Shown here: piece after piece, positions 16,460 to 22,200 of the stretch
Layout of the letters: the number at the start of each line of letters is the position of its first letter
Position numbering within the stretch: the first letter of the stretch is position 1
Virus record (IMG/VR): IMGVR_UViG_3300030104_003342
Coordinates: 1 to 22,285 of that record
DNA: 22,285 nt
From: a virus
Strand: one strand, 5' to 3'
Made by a program: the position numbers and the translations under genes
Notes under the pieces: model-generated
Seen by the model: only the letters and a program-made list of their open reading frames with translations
The model's database searches: none
Told to the model about the DNA's origin: nothing

Positions 16460-16938
16460 TGGAAGTTCCATCCATCAGACTTCCTAATGCTTTTCAATTA
16501 CCAAGTGCCTTTAATCTACCAAGACCAACAATAGAAGAGCCAACAGCTAACCTTCCTACTATCAAAACTATGGTTATAGCTCCATCCAAGCTAGCACCGC
16601 CTAAAGGTGTTCCAACGGTAGATATGGAAGAAATGATGCTAGCTGAGGAAAAGAGAAAAGAAGAAGGTAAACCAGAAAAACCAAAACCTCAAGCTGCGGA
16701 AGTAACACGTATAGATATACCCTTCACTGACCTGACGTTTCCAGTTCCCAAAGAAGAAATATTAGTAACTGCAGGAACGACGGCCTCAGTGTCGGTTATA
16801 GCTACATTAACTGTGACATCACTATTTAAACAGACAGTGAAAGTGATGAAACCAGTGATACAACAATTAGCAAAACGGATTCAAAAAAAATTTAATGGAA
16901 GTAAAGGAGGAGACGAAGCCCAAAGGACTAATAGCTAA
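16459..16938 (+). CDS. Small proline-rich protein with one membrane segment, unknown function
   Basis: 159 residues. The first ~60 are Pro/Leu-rich (PSIRLPNAFQLPSAFNLPRP), followed by an acidic/basic linker (about 66-85). Next comes EVTRIDIPFTDLTFPVPKEE, then a single predicted membrane segment (about residues 102-122, VTAGTTASVSVIATLTVTSLF), then a basic tail with QQLAKRIQKKF. I recall similar proteins at this place in marine cyanophages, annotated as hypothetical. It could be a virion or membrane-associated protein; a holin role is not supported. It begins on the upstream TAATG and overlaps the next ORF by 44 bases. Confidence 0.7.
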   Translation: MEVPSIRLPNAFQLPSAFNLPRPTIEEPTANLPTIKTMVIAPSKLAPPKGVPTVDMEEMMLAEEKRKEEGKPEKPKPQAAEVTRIDIPFTDLTFPVPKEEILVTAGTTASVSVIATLTVTSLFKQTVKVMKPVIQQLAKRIQKKFNGSKGGDEAQRTNS

Positions 16939-17023
16939 AATCAGAGAAAATGCACAAGATGAATTAGAAATTCTTGGAACTTTTGTAAGATTAGGAGTTG
17001 TAGTCTGGTCGGGCTTCATATGA
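16895..17023 (+). CDS. Small membrane protein, N-terminal part (frame breaks at 17021)
   Basis: Reads MEVKEETKPKGLIAKIRENA, then a hydrophobic segment ILGTFVRLGVVVWSGFI, and stops at TGA 17021-17023 after 42 codons. The coding character continues at once in the +1 frame (next entry) with ITLNYVEIPG, the natural continuation of the membrane segment. It is therefore probably one gene split by a frame change. Possible explanations are a programmed +1 shift at ATA TGA, a small insertion or deletion, or a sequencing error. It starts inside the end of the preceding gene. A strong AAAGGAGG lies inside it (about 16903-16910) but serves no visible start. Function unknown; a two-TM, holin-like role is only a guess. 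Confidence 0.5.
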   Translation: MEVKEETKPKGLIAKIRENAQDELEILGTFVRLGVVVWSGFI

Positions 17024-17210
17024 AATAATTACCTTAAACTATGTTGAAATACCAGGAGTAAAAAAGACTCAAAACACGGATATAACCTTTGTTGCTAGCG
17101 TGTTTGGAAGTGCCCTTTATTCCTTCGGTTTACAGACAAATAATAATAAAGGTAATAATAAACCACCCGTAAACTGTCCAATGATGAATAAGAAAAAAGA
17201 GACAACATGA
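17004..17210 (+). pseudogene. Continuation of the small membrane protein in the +1 frame
   Basis: Open from a TAG at 17001-17003 to TGA 17208-17210. From 17025 it reads IITLNYVEIPGVKKTQNTDI, then the second hydrophobic stretch TFVASVFGSALYSFGLQ and an Asn/Lys-rich tail. There is no ATG, GTG or TTG early enough to start it independently; the first ATGs are just before the stop. It therefore needs the upstream frame or is broken. Its stop overlaps the next gene's ATG (ATGA). Marked as a pseudogene segment only because no start is visible; the encoded peptide looks conserved, not decayed. Confidence 0.45.
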
Positions 17211-17566
17211 AAAAGTATTTTCTACTTTTATTTTTATTGGTACCAACAGTTGCCAAAGCAAATACTGTTACCCCAAGTTGGACTAATGGTTCAATGAATT
17301 CCACCACCAATTCTACTCAGTCTGTAGTTGAAACGGTGACTACTAATGTATATTCTGGAGATTATTCGAGTTGGACTGGACACAATGTTACAGCAACTGG
17401 TGCATTAAATTCAGGACAAGCTACATTCGATATTACAACACCTGGAGAAAACTTTCAGCTAGAGATTGTAAACAGAGTAGCGGGTCAAGTTATAGAAAAT
17501 ACAGTCATCAACCGCACCATAGATACCACCTCTACTACTACATCCTTATCGGTATTCTCTCAATAG
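17207..17566 (+). CDS. Small secreted protein, unknown function
   Basis: 119 residues. A classic signal peptide is seen: MKK, hydrophobic core YFLLLFLLVP, cleavage after AKA (residue 18). The mature part is Thr/Asn/Ser-rich beta-type sequence (NTVTPSWTNGSMNSTTNSTQ...) ending TTTSLSVFSQ. I recall a pair of neighbouring exported proteins of this kind at the same place in marine cyanophages, always annotated hypothetical. The ATG overlaps the upstream TGA, so expression is probably coupled. Being exported, it may act at the periplasm or envelope during lysis or modify the host surface; that is speculation. Confidence 0.72.
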   Translation: MKKYFLLLFLLVPTVAKANTVTPSWTNGSMNSTTNSTQSVVETVTTNVYSGDYSSWTGHNVTATGALNSGQATFDITTPGENFQLEIVNRVAGQVIENTVINRTIDTTSTTTSLSVFSQ

Positions 17567-18063
17567 GAATACCAGTTAAAGCTGGAGAAGGTGATACAGT
17601 ATTAAACCCCCAAACATCAGCCGCTGCAACGGGAAATGTAACTAACCAAGCGGTGCAATTCCAGAACAATTCTGGTGTATCTAGACAACAATATGGAGGC
17701 GGTCTGGTCTGTAATGGATCAGTACTTACCGTCTCTCCATATTACTTAGGCAATGAAGTTAAACCATATGATGAAGAGTCATATAACATAAATCAAAACT
17801 GGGGGTTACAGATGACATTTATGATTCCATTGCAAGGTGATATGGTTAGATTATGTAAGAATCTAGCTAAAAAACGCTTAGAAAAAGAAAGGTTAAATTA
17901 CGAATTAGTTCGTATAGATAATTGTACAAGATTTATGCAACGTGGTTTTACTATTTTGCCTGGATCAAGATTTGAATCTATATGTTCAGATGTCGTACCT
18001 ATTGCAGCCTTAATAGAAGCAGAACAAGAACAATTAACTAAACAAAATGAGTACACTCAGTGA
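17371..18063 (+). CDS. Second exported protein, start codon unclear (coding character from about 17521)
   Basis: The coding-like part is YYYILIGILSIGIPVKAGEG (a signal-peptide-like stretch from about 17533) followed by TVLNPQTSAAATGNVTNQAV, YGGGLVCNGSVLTVSPYYLG, a charged helix (AKKRLEKERLNYELVRIDNC) and GFTILPGSRFESICSDVV. Upstream of about 17521 the frame is only the shadow of the overlapping secreted-protein gene. There is no ATG in frame; the only standard alternative is TTG 17371, which would add ~50 implausible residues. It may begin at ATT/ATC, be made by a -1 shift from the previous gene, or have lost its start. Four Cys in the mature part could form disulfides. Function unknown. It ends overlapping the next gene. 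Confidence 0.6.
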   Translation: MDWTQCYSNWCIKFRTSYIRYYNTWRKLSARDCKQSSGSSYRKYSHQPHHRYHLYYYILIGILSIGIPVKAGEGDTVLNPQTSAAATGNVTNQAVQFQNNSGVSRQQYGGGLVCNGSVLTVSPYYLGNEVKPYDEESYNINQNWGLQMTFMIPLQGDMVRLCKNLAKKRLEKERLNYELVRIDNCTRFMQRGFTILPGSRFESICSDVVPIAALIEAEQEQLTKQNEYTQ

Positions 18064-18142
18064 TGCTATAGCGAAGCAACGAGAAGCTGACGCTAAGAAA
18101 AAAACTAAAAAAACTACCACTAAAAAAACTACTAAAGAATGA
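18047..18142 (+). CDS. 31-residue lysine/threonine-rich peptide, unknown
   Basis: Reads MSTLSDAIAKQREADAKKKT followed by (K)KTTTKKTTKE. A short amphipathic start is followed by a very basic repeat tail. It overlaps the preceding gene by 17 bases, and its stop overlaps the next ATG (ATGATAA). The tight nesting between real genes and similarity to remembered cyanophage peptides support it as a genuine gene. It may bind nucleic acid by charge; no domain is seen. Confidence 0.55.
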   Translation: MSTLSDAIAKQREADAKKKTKKTTTKKTTKE

Positions 18143-18300
18143 TAATTTTAATCAAGCCCATCCTATTAGCTTTTGTTAGATCTAATGCAGTAAAAAAGCT
18201 AATCGTTGATCTTTTAAAAAAATTAGTTTCAACTACAGATAACAAAGTTGATGATAAAGCAGTTGAGTTTATAGAACAGCAATTATTCACTAAGAAGTAA
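18139..18300 (+). CDS. 53-residue conserved hypothetical protein
   Basis: Reads MIILIKPILLAFVRSNAVKK, then LIVDLLKKLVSTTDNKVDDK and AVEFIEQQLFTKK. It has a short hydrophobic N-terminus and amphipathic helices. The phrase DxLLxxLVxTTDNxxDDKAVxFIE matches a small protein I recall just upstream of TerS in T7-like cyanophages. It could be a membrane-associated peptide; no function is known. The start overlaps the upstream TGA, and the TAA overlaps the TerS ATG (TAATG). Confidence 0.65.
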   Translation: MIILIKPILLAFVRSNAVKKLIVDLLKKLVSTTDNKVDDKAVEFIEQQLFTKK

Positions 18301-18542
18301 TGAAAAAAGCCACTGAAAACCAGTTTAACGAATTACATAATCTCGTCACAAAAGAATTCCTCAAGCGGGTAAAAAGTGGCGAAGCTTCTACCCAAGATCT
18401 AAAAGCAGCCTGTGAATGGCTGAAAACAAACGATATATCAGGTGTAACTTTTGAAGGCAATCCACTCAGTAAATTAGCTTCAGTTATGCCAAAAATCGAT
18501 CCTGAACTAGTAAAGAGTAGACTTAATGGCAAGCACAGCTGA
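18300..18542 (+). CDS. Terminase small subunit (gp18-like)
   Basis: 80 residues, near T7 gp18 (89). TerS binds the concatemer and regulates large-terminase packaging. The sequence is helical: KATENQFNELHNLVTKEFLK (residues 3-22), then SGEASTQDLKAACEWLKTND with an HTH-like feel, then GVTFEGNPLSKLAS and a short C-terminal helix IDPELVKSRL. This is the pattern of marine T7-like TerS. It starts on TAATG. The next gene starts 17 bases before its end. TerL follows about 1.4 kb later, with three or four small genes in between, as in cyanopodoviruses. Confidence 0.85.
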   Translation: MKKATENQFNELHNLVTKEFLKRVKSGEASTQDLKAACEWLKTNDISGVTFEGNPLSKLASVMPKIDPELVKSRLNGKHS

Positions 18543-18777
18543 GTATTACAGATCAAACCCTGCAGCTAGAAAGCGCAGGTTAAAACAACAAGCCAAATAC
18601 AACAAAACTAAAAAAGGTTTAGCTATACGAGTTAATGCTAATCGGTTAAATAGAGATCTTGGCACATACGGCAATGGTGACGGCAAAGATGCTGCTCACT
18701 ACAAAGGAAGTACAACAAGAGGAAGACTTCAATCTCCATCTACAAACCGTAAAAGCAGATTAAAAATTCGTACATGA
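18526..18777 (+). CDS. Basic small protein, unknown
   Basis: 83 residues, strongly basic: MASTAEYYRSNPAARKRRLK, then QQAKYNKTKKGLAIRVNANR, then NGDGKDAAHYKGSTTRGRLQ and a RKSRLKIRT tail. The signature AEYYRxNPxARKRRLKQQ and YGNGDGKDAxH recurs in marine T7-like phages next to the terminases; the function is not known to me. Basic composition suggests DNA contact or a virion role. It overlaps TerS by 17 bases and the HNH gene by 4 (ATGA). Confidence 0.7.
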   Translation: MASTAEYYRSNPAARKRRLKQQAKYNKTKKGLAIRVNANRLNRDLGTYGNGDGKDAAHYKGSTTRGRLQSPSTNRKSRLKIRT

Positions 18778-19103
18778 CACCTTTACTACCAAACCCTGAT
18801 CACTATTTATTCAATCTAATAACCATGACAAGTCCTGACGCAAAACGTTTGTGGCGAAAAGCCATTAAGGAGAAATTCAATTGTCAATGTGTTTATTGCG
18901 GAAATAATTATGAACTACACCAACTTACGCTTGATCATGTCAAGCCACGAACTTTTGGAGGAGAAAGTATTACGAGCAATCTCGTACCCGCCTGCAGAAA
19001 ATGTAATCAGGGAAAAGGTAGCAATCCTTGGCGCGAATGGATGCGTCAAACATTCGGACATCAACCCACAAGAGAACAGATGATCCTTACACATATTAAT
19101 TAG
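18774..19103 (+). CDS. HNH endonuclease (small, stand-alone)
   Basis: 109 residues with a complete zinc-framed HNH module: C39-x2-C42, L53-D54-H55 with VKPR, N69 and C74-x2-C77-N78. In this family the His acts as general base and the metal is held by the Asp/His/Asn side chains, giving DNA nicking or cleavage. Either ATG 18774 (overlapping the upstream stop) or ATG 18825 (MTSPDAKRLW) may be used; the first 17 residues are outside the fold. Its place between TerS and TerL fits a packaging cofactor as in HK97-type gp74 or a free-standing homing nuclease; sequence alone cannot decide. Confidence 0.87.
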   Translation: MTPLLPNPDHYLFNLITMTSPDAKRLWRKAIKEKFNCQCVYCGNNYELHQLTLDHVKPRTFGGESITSNLVPACRKCNQGKGSNPWREWMRQTFGHQPTREQMILTHIN

Positions 19104-19105
19104 CG

Positions 19106-19765
19106 ATGTCACTAACAAACAGGTTAAAACTTAAAAAAAGTAGAGAAAAGTTTAAAACCGAGAAAAAACACGGTCAATCAAGAAGCATTGGTGGTAGAGG
19201 TAATCGAAGAACTGAATACTGGAATGCTAAGACTCAGAAATGGCAAAGAACTAAACCAGCACCCATACCTAGAAAGGTAAAAGTAGAACAAACTAAACCT
19301 GAAACTAGACAGGAAAGAATTAAGCGTGAAGGCTTGGCTGATTGGCGTGTTGATTCTAACGAACAGAAAAAACTCAATATTAATAAGAAAAAAGTACAGG
19401 TTGATAAACCTCAGACTAAGACTAATAAAACTACGTCTAATAAAACTACGTCTAATAATGGACGTAAGAGAATACCTGGAGAGTTCCCAGGCACAAGGGA
19501 AGAGTTTGATAAAAAGTACGGTACAGGAGATGCTGGGAAAAAGAAAACAGCAGATAAAGATCTAACAATTAAAAAAGATAAAGTTAAAACAAAAACGTCT
19601 AATCAAAAGAAAGAAAAGTCACAAGAACAGATAGATTGGGAAAAGAAAACTAGAAATAGCCCAGCGCGTAAGTCAGGAAAATTTAGTGATGAAGAACTTT
19701 GGTTAAGGCATAAGGAACACCAAGATTGGAAGAAGAGAAACAATAGACTAAAGATAAGAAAGTAA
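19106..19765 (+). CDS. Very basic, low-complexity protein, unknown
   Basis: 219 residues, Lys/Arg/Thr/Asn-rich (MSLTNRLKLKKSREKFKTEK, GGRGNRRTEYWNAKTQKWQR), with no hydrophobic core or signal. A tandem TNKTTSNKTTSN lies near residue 106. An EFPGTREEFDKKYGTG segment (about 126-141) and a C-terminal DEELWLRHKEHQDWKKRN helix look better ordered. Composition suggests a nucleic-acid-associated or virion protein. It begins 2 bases after the HNH stop and its stop overlaps the next gene (TAATG). No family recognised. Confidence 0.65.
   Translation: MSLTNRLKLKKSREKFKTEKKHGQSRSIGGRGNRRTEYWNAKTQKWQRTKPAPIPRKVKVEQTKPETRQERIKREGLADWRVDSNEQKKLNINKKKVQVDKPQTKTNKTTSNKTTSNNGRKRIPGEFPGTREEFDKKYGTGDAGKKKTADKDLTIKKDKVKTKTSNQKKEKSQEQIDWEKKTRNSPARKSGKFSDEELWLRHKEHQDWKKRNNRLKIRK
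19422..19451 (+). repeat. Perfect 15-base tandem duplication inside the basic protein gene
   Basis: CTAATAAAACTACGT occurs twice without mismatch, followed by a partial third copy (19452-19458). It keeps the frame and encodes the TSNKT-type repeat, so it probably arose by recent slippage. Confidence 0.9.
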
Positions 19766-19899
19766 TGGCTAAAGAATTTACAGGAACGGCTACCTACGAA
19801 TCTCCTAAAGATAAAGCCGACGCTAAAGAGTACTCAGACATGAAGAGTGCAAAAGATGCTTACTTTGAAGAGCGTTCTAAACGTCTCAGCAAGCGTTAA
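19765..19899 (+). CDS. 44-residue charged peptide, unknown
   Basis: Reads MAKEFTGTATYESPKDKADA, then KEYSDMKSAKDAYFEERSKR and LSKR. Hydrophilic, probably helical in the second half. It starts on the TAATG of the preceding gene and ends 23 bases before the large terminase, so it fills what would otherwise be a gap. No function known; the coupling supports it being real. Confidence 0.6.
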   Translation: MAKEFTGTATYESPKDKADAKEYSDMKSAKDAYFEERSKRLSKR

Positions 19900-19922
19900 A
19901 ACATATCAAACGATAAACCTAT

Positions 19923-21665
19923 ATGAGCAACGTTATAGAGGCTCTACAGGGTGATTTCAAGCTGTTTCTGAGTGCTTTATGGGAACAGCTTGCTCTACCT
20001 CCACCTACTAGGGCGCAATACTCCATTGCAGACTACTTACAACACGGTCCTAAACGTCTACAGATTCAAGCCTTCCGAGGAGTCGGAAAATCTTGGATTA
20101 CTGGGGCTTTTGTTTTATGGACTCTATTTAAAAATAACGAAAAGAAGATAATGATTATCTCTGCCTCCAAAGAGAGAGCAGACAATATGTCTATCTTCTT
20201 ACAAAAACTAATAATCGAAACACCGTGGTTACAACACCTACAACCAAAAGGAGATGACAGCAGATGGTCCAGAGTTTCATTCGACGTAGAATGCCCACCT
20301 CACCAAGCTCCATCAGTCAAATCTCTTGGTATAACATCGCAGTTAACAGGAAGTCGTGCAGATCTGATGATCCTAGACGATGTGGAAGTGCCAGGAAACT
20401 CTATGACGGAGTTGATGCGTGAAAAACTTCTTCAACTTTGTACAGAAGCCGAAGCTATCCTTACCCCGAAAGACGATAGCCGTATTTGTTATCTTGGGAC
20501 TTGCCAGAGTTGCTTTACTATTTATCGTAAGTTGGCTGAGCGTAACTATCGGCCCTTCGTTTGGCCCTCAAGATACCCAAGAAAAGATAAAGTCTCCCAA
20601 TACGAAGGATTACTCGCACCTCAAATACAAGAAGACTTAGATAATGGTGTGGAAGAGTGGTCTGTAACTGATCCAGATAGATTTACTGACGAAGACTTAC
20701 TTGAACGTGAAGCGTCTATGGGTAGGTCTAACTATATGCTCCAGTTTCAACTGGATACTTCACTATCTGATGCTGATAAGTTCCCTCTTAAGAATGCTGA
20801 CCTTATCGTTACCTCAGTTAACCCTAAAGAAGGCCCAGACCAAATAGTTTGGTGCTCTGATCCAGTTAACGTCATTAAGGATTTACCGACCGTAGGACTC
20901 CCAGGAGACTACTTCTACAAGCCTATGAAAATTCAAGGTGAATGGACTCCTTATACTGAAACAATTTGTTCTTGTGATCCCTCTGGAAGAGGAGCCGATG
21001 AAACAGCAGTTTCTTACATATCTCAAAAGAATGGTTTCCTCTACCTTCACGAAGTACGCGCTTACCGTGACGGCTACTCAGACAAAACTCTTCTAGATAT
21101 CCTTAGAGGTTGTAGAAAATATAATGTCACTAAACTACTCATCGAATCTAACTTTGGTGATGGTATCGTCTGTGAACTCTTCAAAAAACACCTTCAGATG
21201 ACAGGTCAAGCCATAGATATTGAAGAAACTAGAGCTAACGTACGAAAAGAAGAACGTATCATTGACGCTCTAGAACCTGTTATGAACCAACACCGTCTTG
21301 TAGTTGATAGAAAAGTAATTGAATGGGATTATAAATCTAATCCTGATGATGCTCCTGAAATTAGACTACAATATTTCCTCTTCTTTCAATTAAGTCGTAT
21401 GTGCCGTGAAAAAGGCGCAGTTACTAGAGACGATAGACTCGATTGCCTAGCTCAAGGCGTTAAATACTTTACTGACGCTATGGCTATCTCTGCTCACGAA
21501 GCAATTAAATCTAGAAAGAATGAAGAATGGCTATCTTTATTCCAAGATTATCTAGACAACCCTACTTCCTCAGCTAATCATCTCGTACTCGGTATGGACA
21601 AAGATCAAAGGGATAAAGCTCGTAATATTGAAAATAACAACTCTTCAGTCCCTACCTGGGTTTAG
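19923..21665 (+). CDS. Terminase large subunit (gp19-like packaging ATPase/nuclease)
   Basis: 580 residues versus 586 in T7 gp19. The ATPase is seen as Walker A F51-R-G-V-G-K56-S57, Walker B LMILDDVE (D152, D153, E155) and the coupling motif LGTCQS (191-196). The nuclease part has D352 (SCDPSGRGADETAV), E408 (LLIESNFGDG) and D504/D507 (RDDRLDCLAQ), which fits the RNase H-like metal triad. It packages concatemeric DNA through the portal and cuts it. The start ATG 19923 has no visible Shine-Dalgarno; the frame begins with a typical short N-terminal helix, so no other start is needed. Intact and full length. Confidence 0.96.
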   Translation: MSNVIEALQGDFKLFLSALWEQLALPPPTRAQYSIADYLQHGPKRLQIQAFRGVGKSWITGAFVLWTLFKNNEKKIMIISASKERADNMSIFLQKLIIETPWLQHLQPKGDDSRWSRVSFDVECPPHQAPSVKSLGITSQLTGSRADLMILDDVEVPGNSMTELMREKLLQLCTEAEAILTPKDDSRICYLGTCQSCFTIYRKLAERNYRPFVWPSRYPRKDKVSQYEGLLAPQIQEDLDNGVEEWSVTDPDRFTDEDLLEREASMGRSNYMLQFQLDTSLSDADKFPLKNADLIVTSVNPKEGPDQIVWCSDPVNVIKDLPTVGLPGDYFYKPMKIQGEWTPYTETICSCDPSGRGADETAVSYISQKNGFLYLHEVRAYRDGYSDKTLLDILRGCRKYNVTKLLIESNFGDGIVCELFKKHLQMTGQAIDIEETRANVRKEERIIDALEPVMNQHRLVVDRKVIEWDYKSNPDDAPEIRLQYFLFFQLSRMCREKGAVTRDDRLDCLAQGVKYFTDAMAISAHEAIKSRKNEEWLSLFQDYLDNPTSSANHLVLGMDKDQRDKARNIENNNSSVPTWV

Positions 21666-21723
21666 CTTTGAACCCTGACCTATACAGGGAAAGAGAAGGG
21701 TGGACTCAGAACCTGTAGTAAGT

Positions 21724-21775
21724 GGGAGAGGAAACTGAAAAGTCGGATATGTCCTAAGACACAAATCTCCCTTTT
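21724..21775 (+). terminator. Possible terminator or structured RNA after the large terminase
   Basis: GGGAGA 21724-21729 pairs with TCTCCC 21766-21771, followed by TTTT. The 36-base interior can form a small second hairpin (GGA 21745-21747 with TCC 21752-21754; GTC/GAC outside). The T-run is short and the loop long, so it would be a weak terminator. Confidence 0.35.
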
Positions 21776-21839
21776 ACTTATTAACGATGAATGTTAATAC
21801 TTTAAATACTACTCTACACCTACGTTAACGACGTTATAT

Positions 21840-21923
21840 ATGGACAATATACTAATACTATTATACGTATTAACACTGTCAGCTATGTTGATGGATGTGT
21901 TGTTATTGGCTAGGGTTATATAG
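21840..21923 (+). CDS. Possible 27-residue single-membrane-segment micro-protein
   Basis: Reads MDNILILLYVLTLSAMLMDV then LLLARVI, followed by TAG. Almost the whole peptide is one hydrophobic helix. T7 has a small membrane protein (gp19.5) directly after its large terminase, so the position is suggestive. There is no Shine-Dalgarno, and the surrounding AT-rich palindromes could produce such an ORF by chance. Confidence 0.3.
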   Translation: MDNILILLYVLTLSAMLMDVLLLARVI

Positions 21924-22110
21924 ACGTTAAATTTTGGCAAAAATCTTTCTCACCTATATACGACCTCCCAAGGACGGCAAGACCCCCCAATGACCCCAAA
22001 AGAAGTACATTTGTACCAGAAAATCAATCAATTTAATTGTTGAATGGTCCAGTTCTTGTCCAAATAGATTTTGAGTTTCAACTAGCTAGTCATATCAATA
22101 GGTTTCAAGG

Positions 22111-22141
22111 CTGCAGAACTGTGTGTAAAGCAGTTATGCAG
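22111..22141. repeat. 11-base inverted repeat
   Basis: CTGCAGAACTG (22111-22121) and CAGTTATGCAG (22131-22141) are complementary with one mismatch around a 9-base loop. It lies directly before the 40-base-spaced direct repeats, so it may be a protein-binding site or RNA hairpin. Confidence 0.6.
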
Positions 22142-22142
22142 A

Positions 22143-22200
22143 ACATATGTACTATTATTTGAGGATATTTATAGATATTAGTAGATATGTACTATTCTTT
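22143..22200 (+). repeat. Pair of 18-base direct repeats, 40 bases apart
   Basis: 22143-22160 and 22183-22200 share A-ATATGTACTATT-TTT with only two differences, including a perfect 12-base core (22145-22156, 22185-22196). They are outside any gene. Possible phage RNA polymerase promoters or regulator sites; this is inference. Confidence 0.6.

Noticed and set aside
17500-17570. Canonical -1 slippery heptamer joining the two secreted proteins
   Set aside because: No X XXY YYZ heptamer in the zero frame within the overlap near the hydrophobic stretch.
18889-19083. + strand 64-codon frame inside the HNH gene
   Set aside because: The HNH frame has a full zinc/HNH motif; the alternative frame has none.
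20419-20640. + strand 73-codon frame with a hydrophobic stretch inside the large terminase
   Set aside because: Overlaps the ATPase-nuclease region of a fully conserved gene; hydrophobicity is a frame artefact.
21660-21690. GGTTCAAA on the minus strand, tRNA T-loop-like
   Set aside because: Flanking bases do not pair as a T-stem, and no anticodon or acceptor stem can be built.
21840-21930. Sigma70-type promoter with TATATA near 21915
   Set aside because: No acceptable -35 box at 16-18 bases; AT-richness makes -10-like hexamers common here.
21990-22043. 17-codon ORF MTPKEVHLYQKINQFNC
   Set aside because: Too short, without context or ribosome-binding site.
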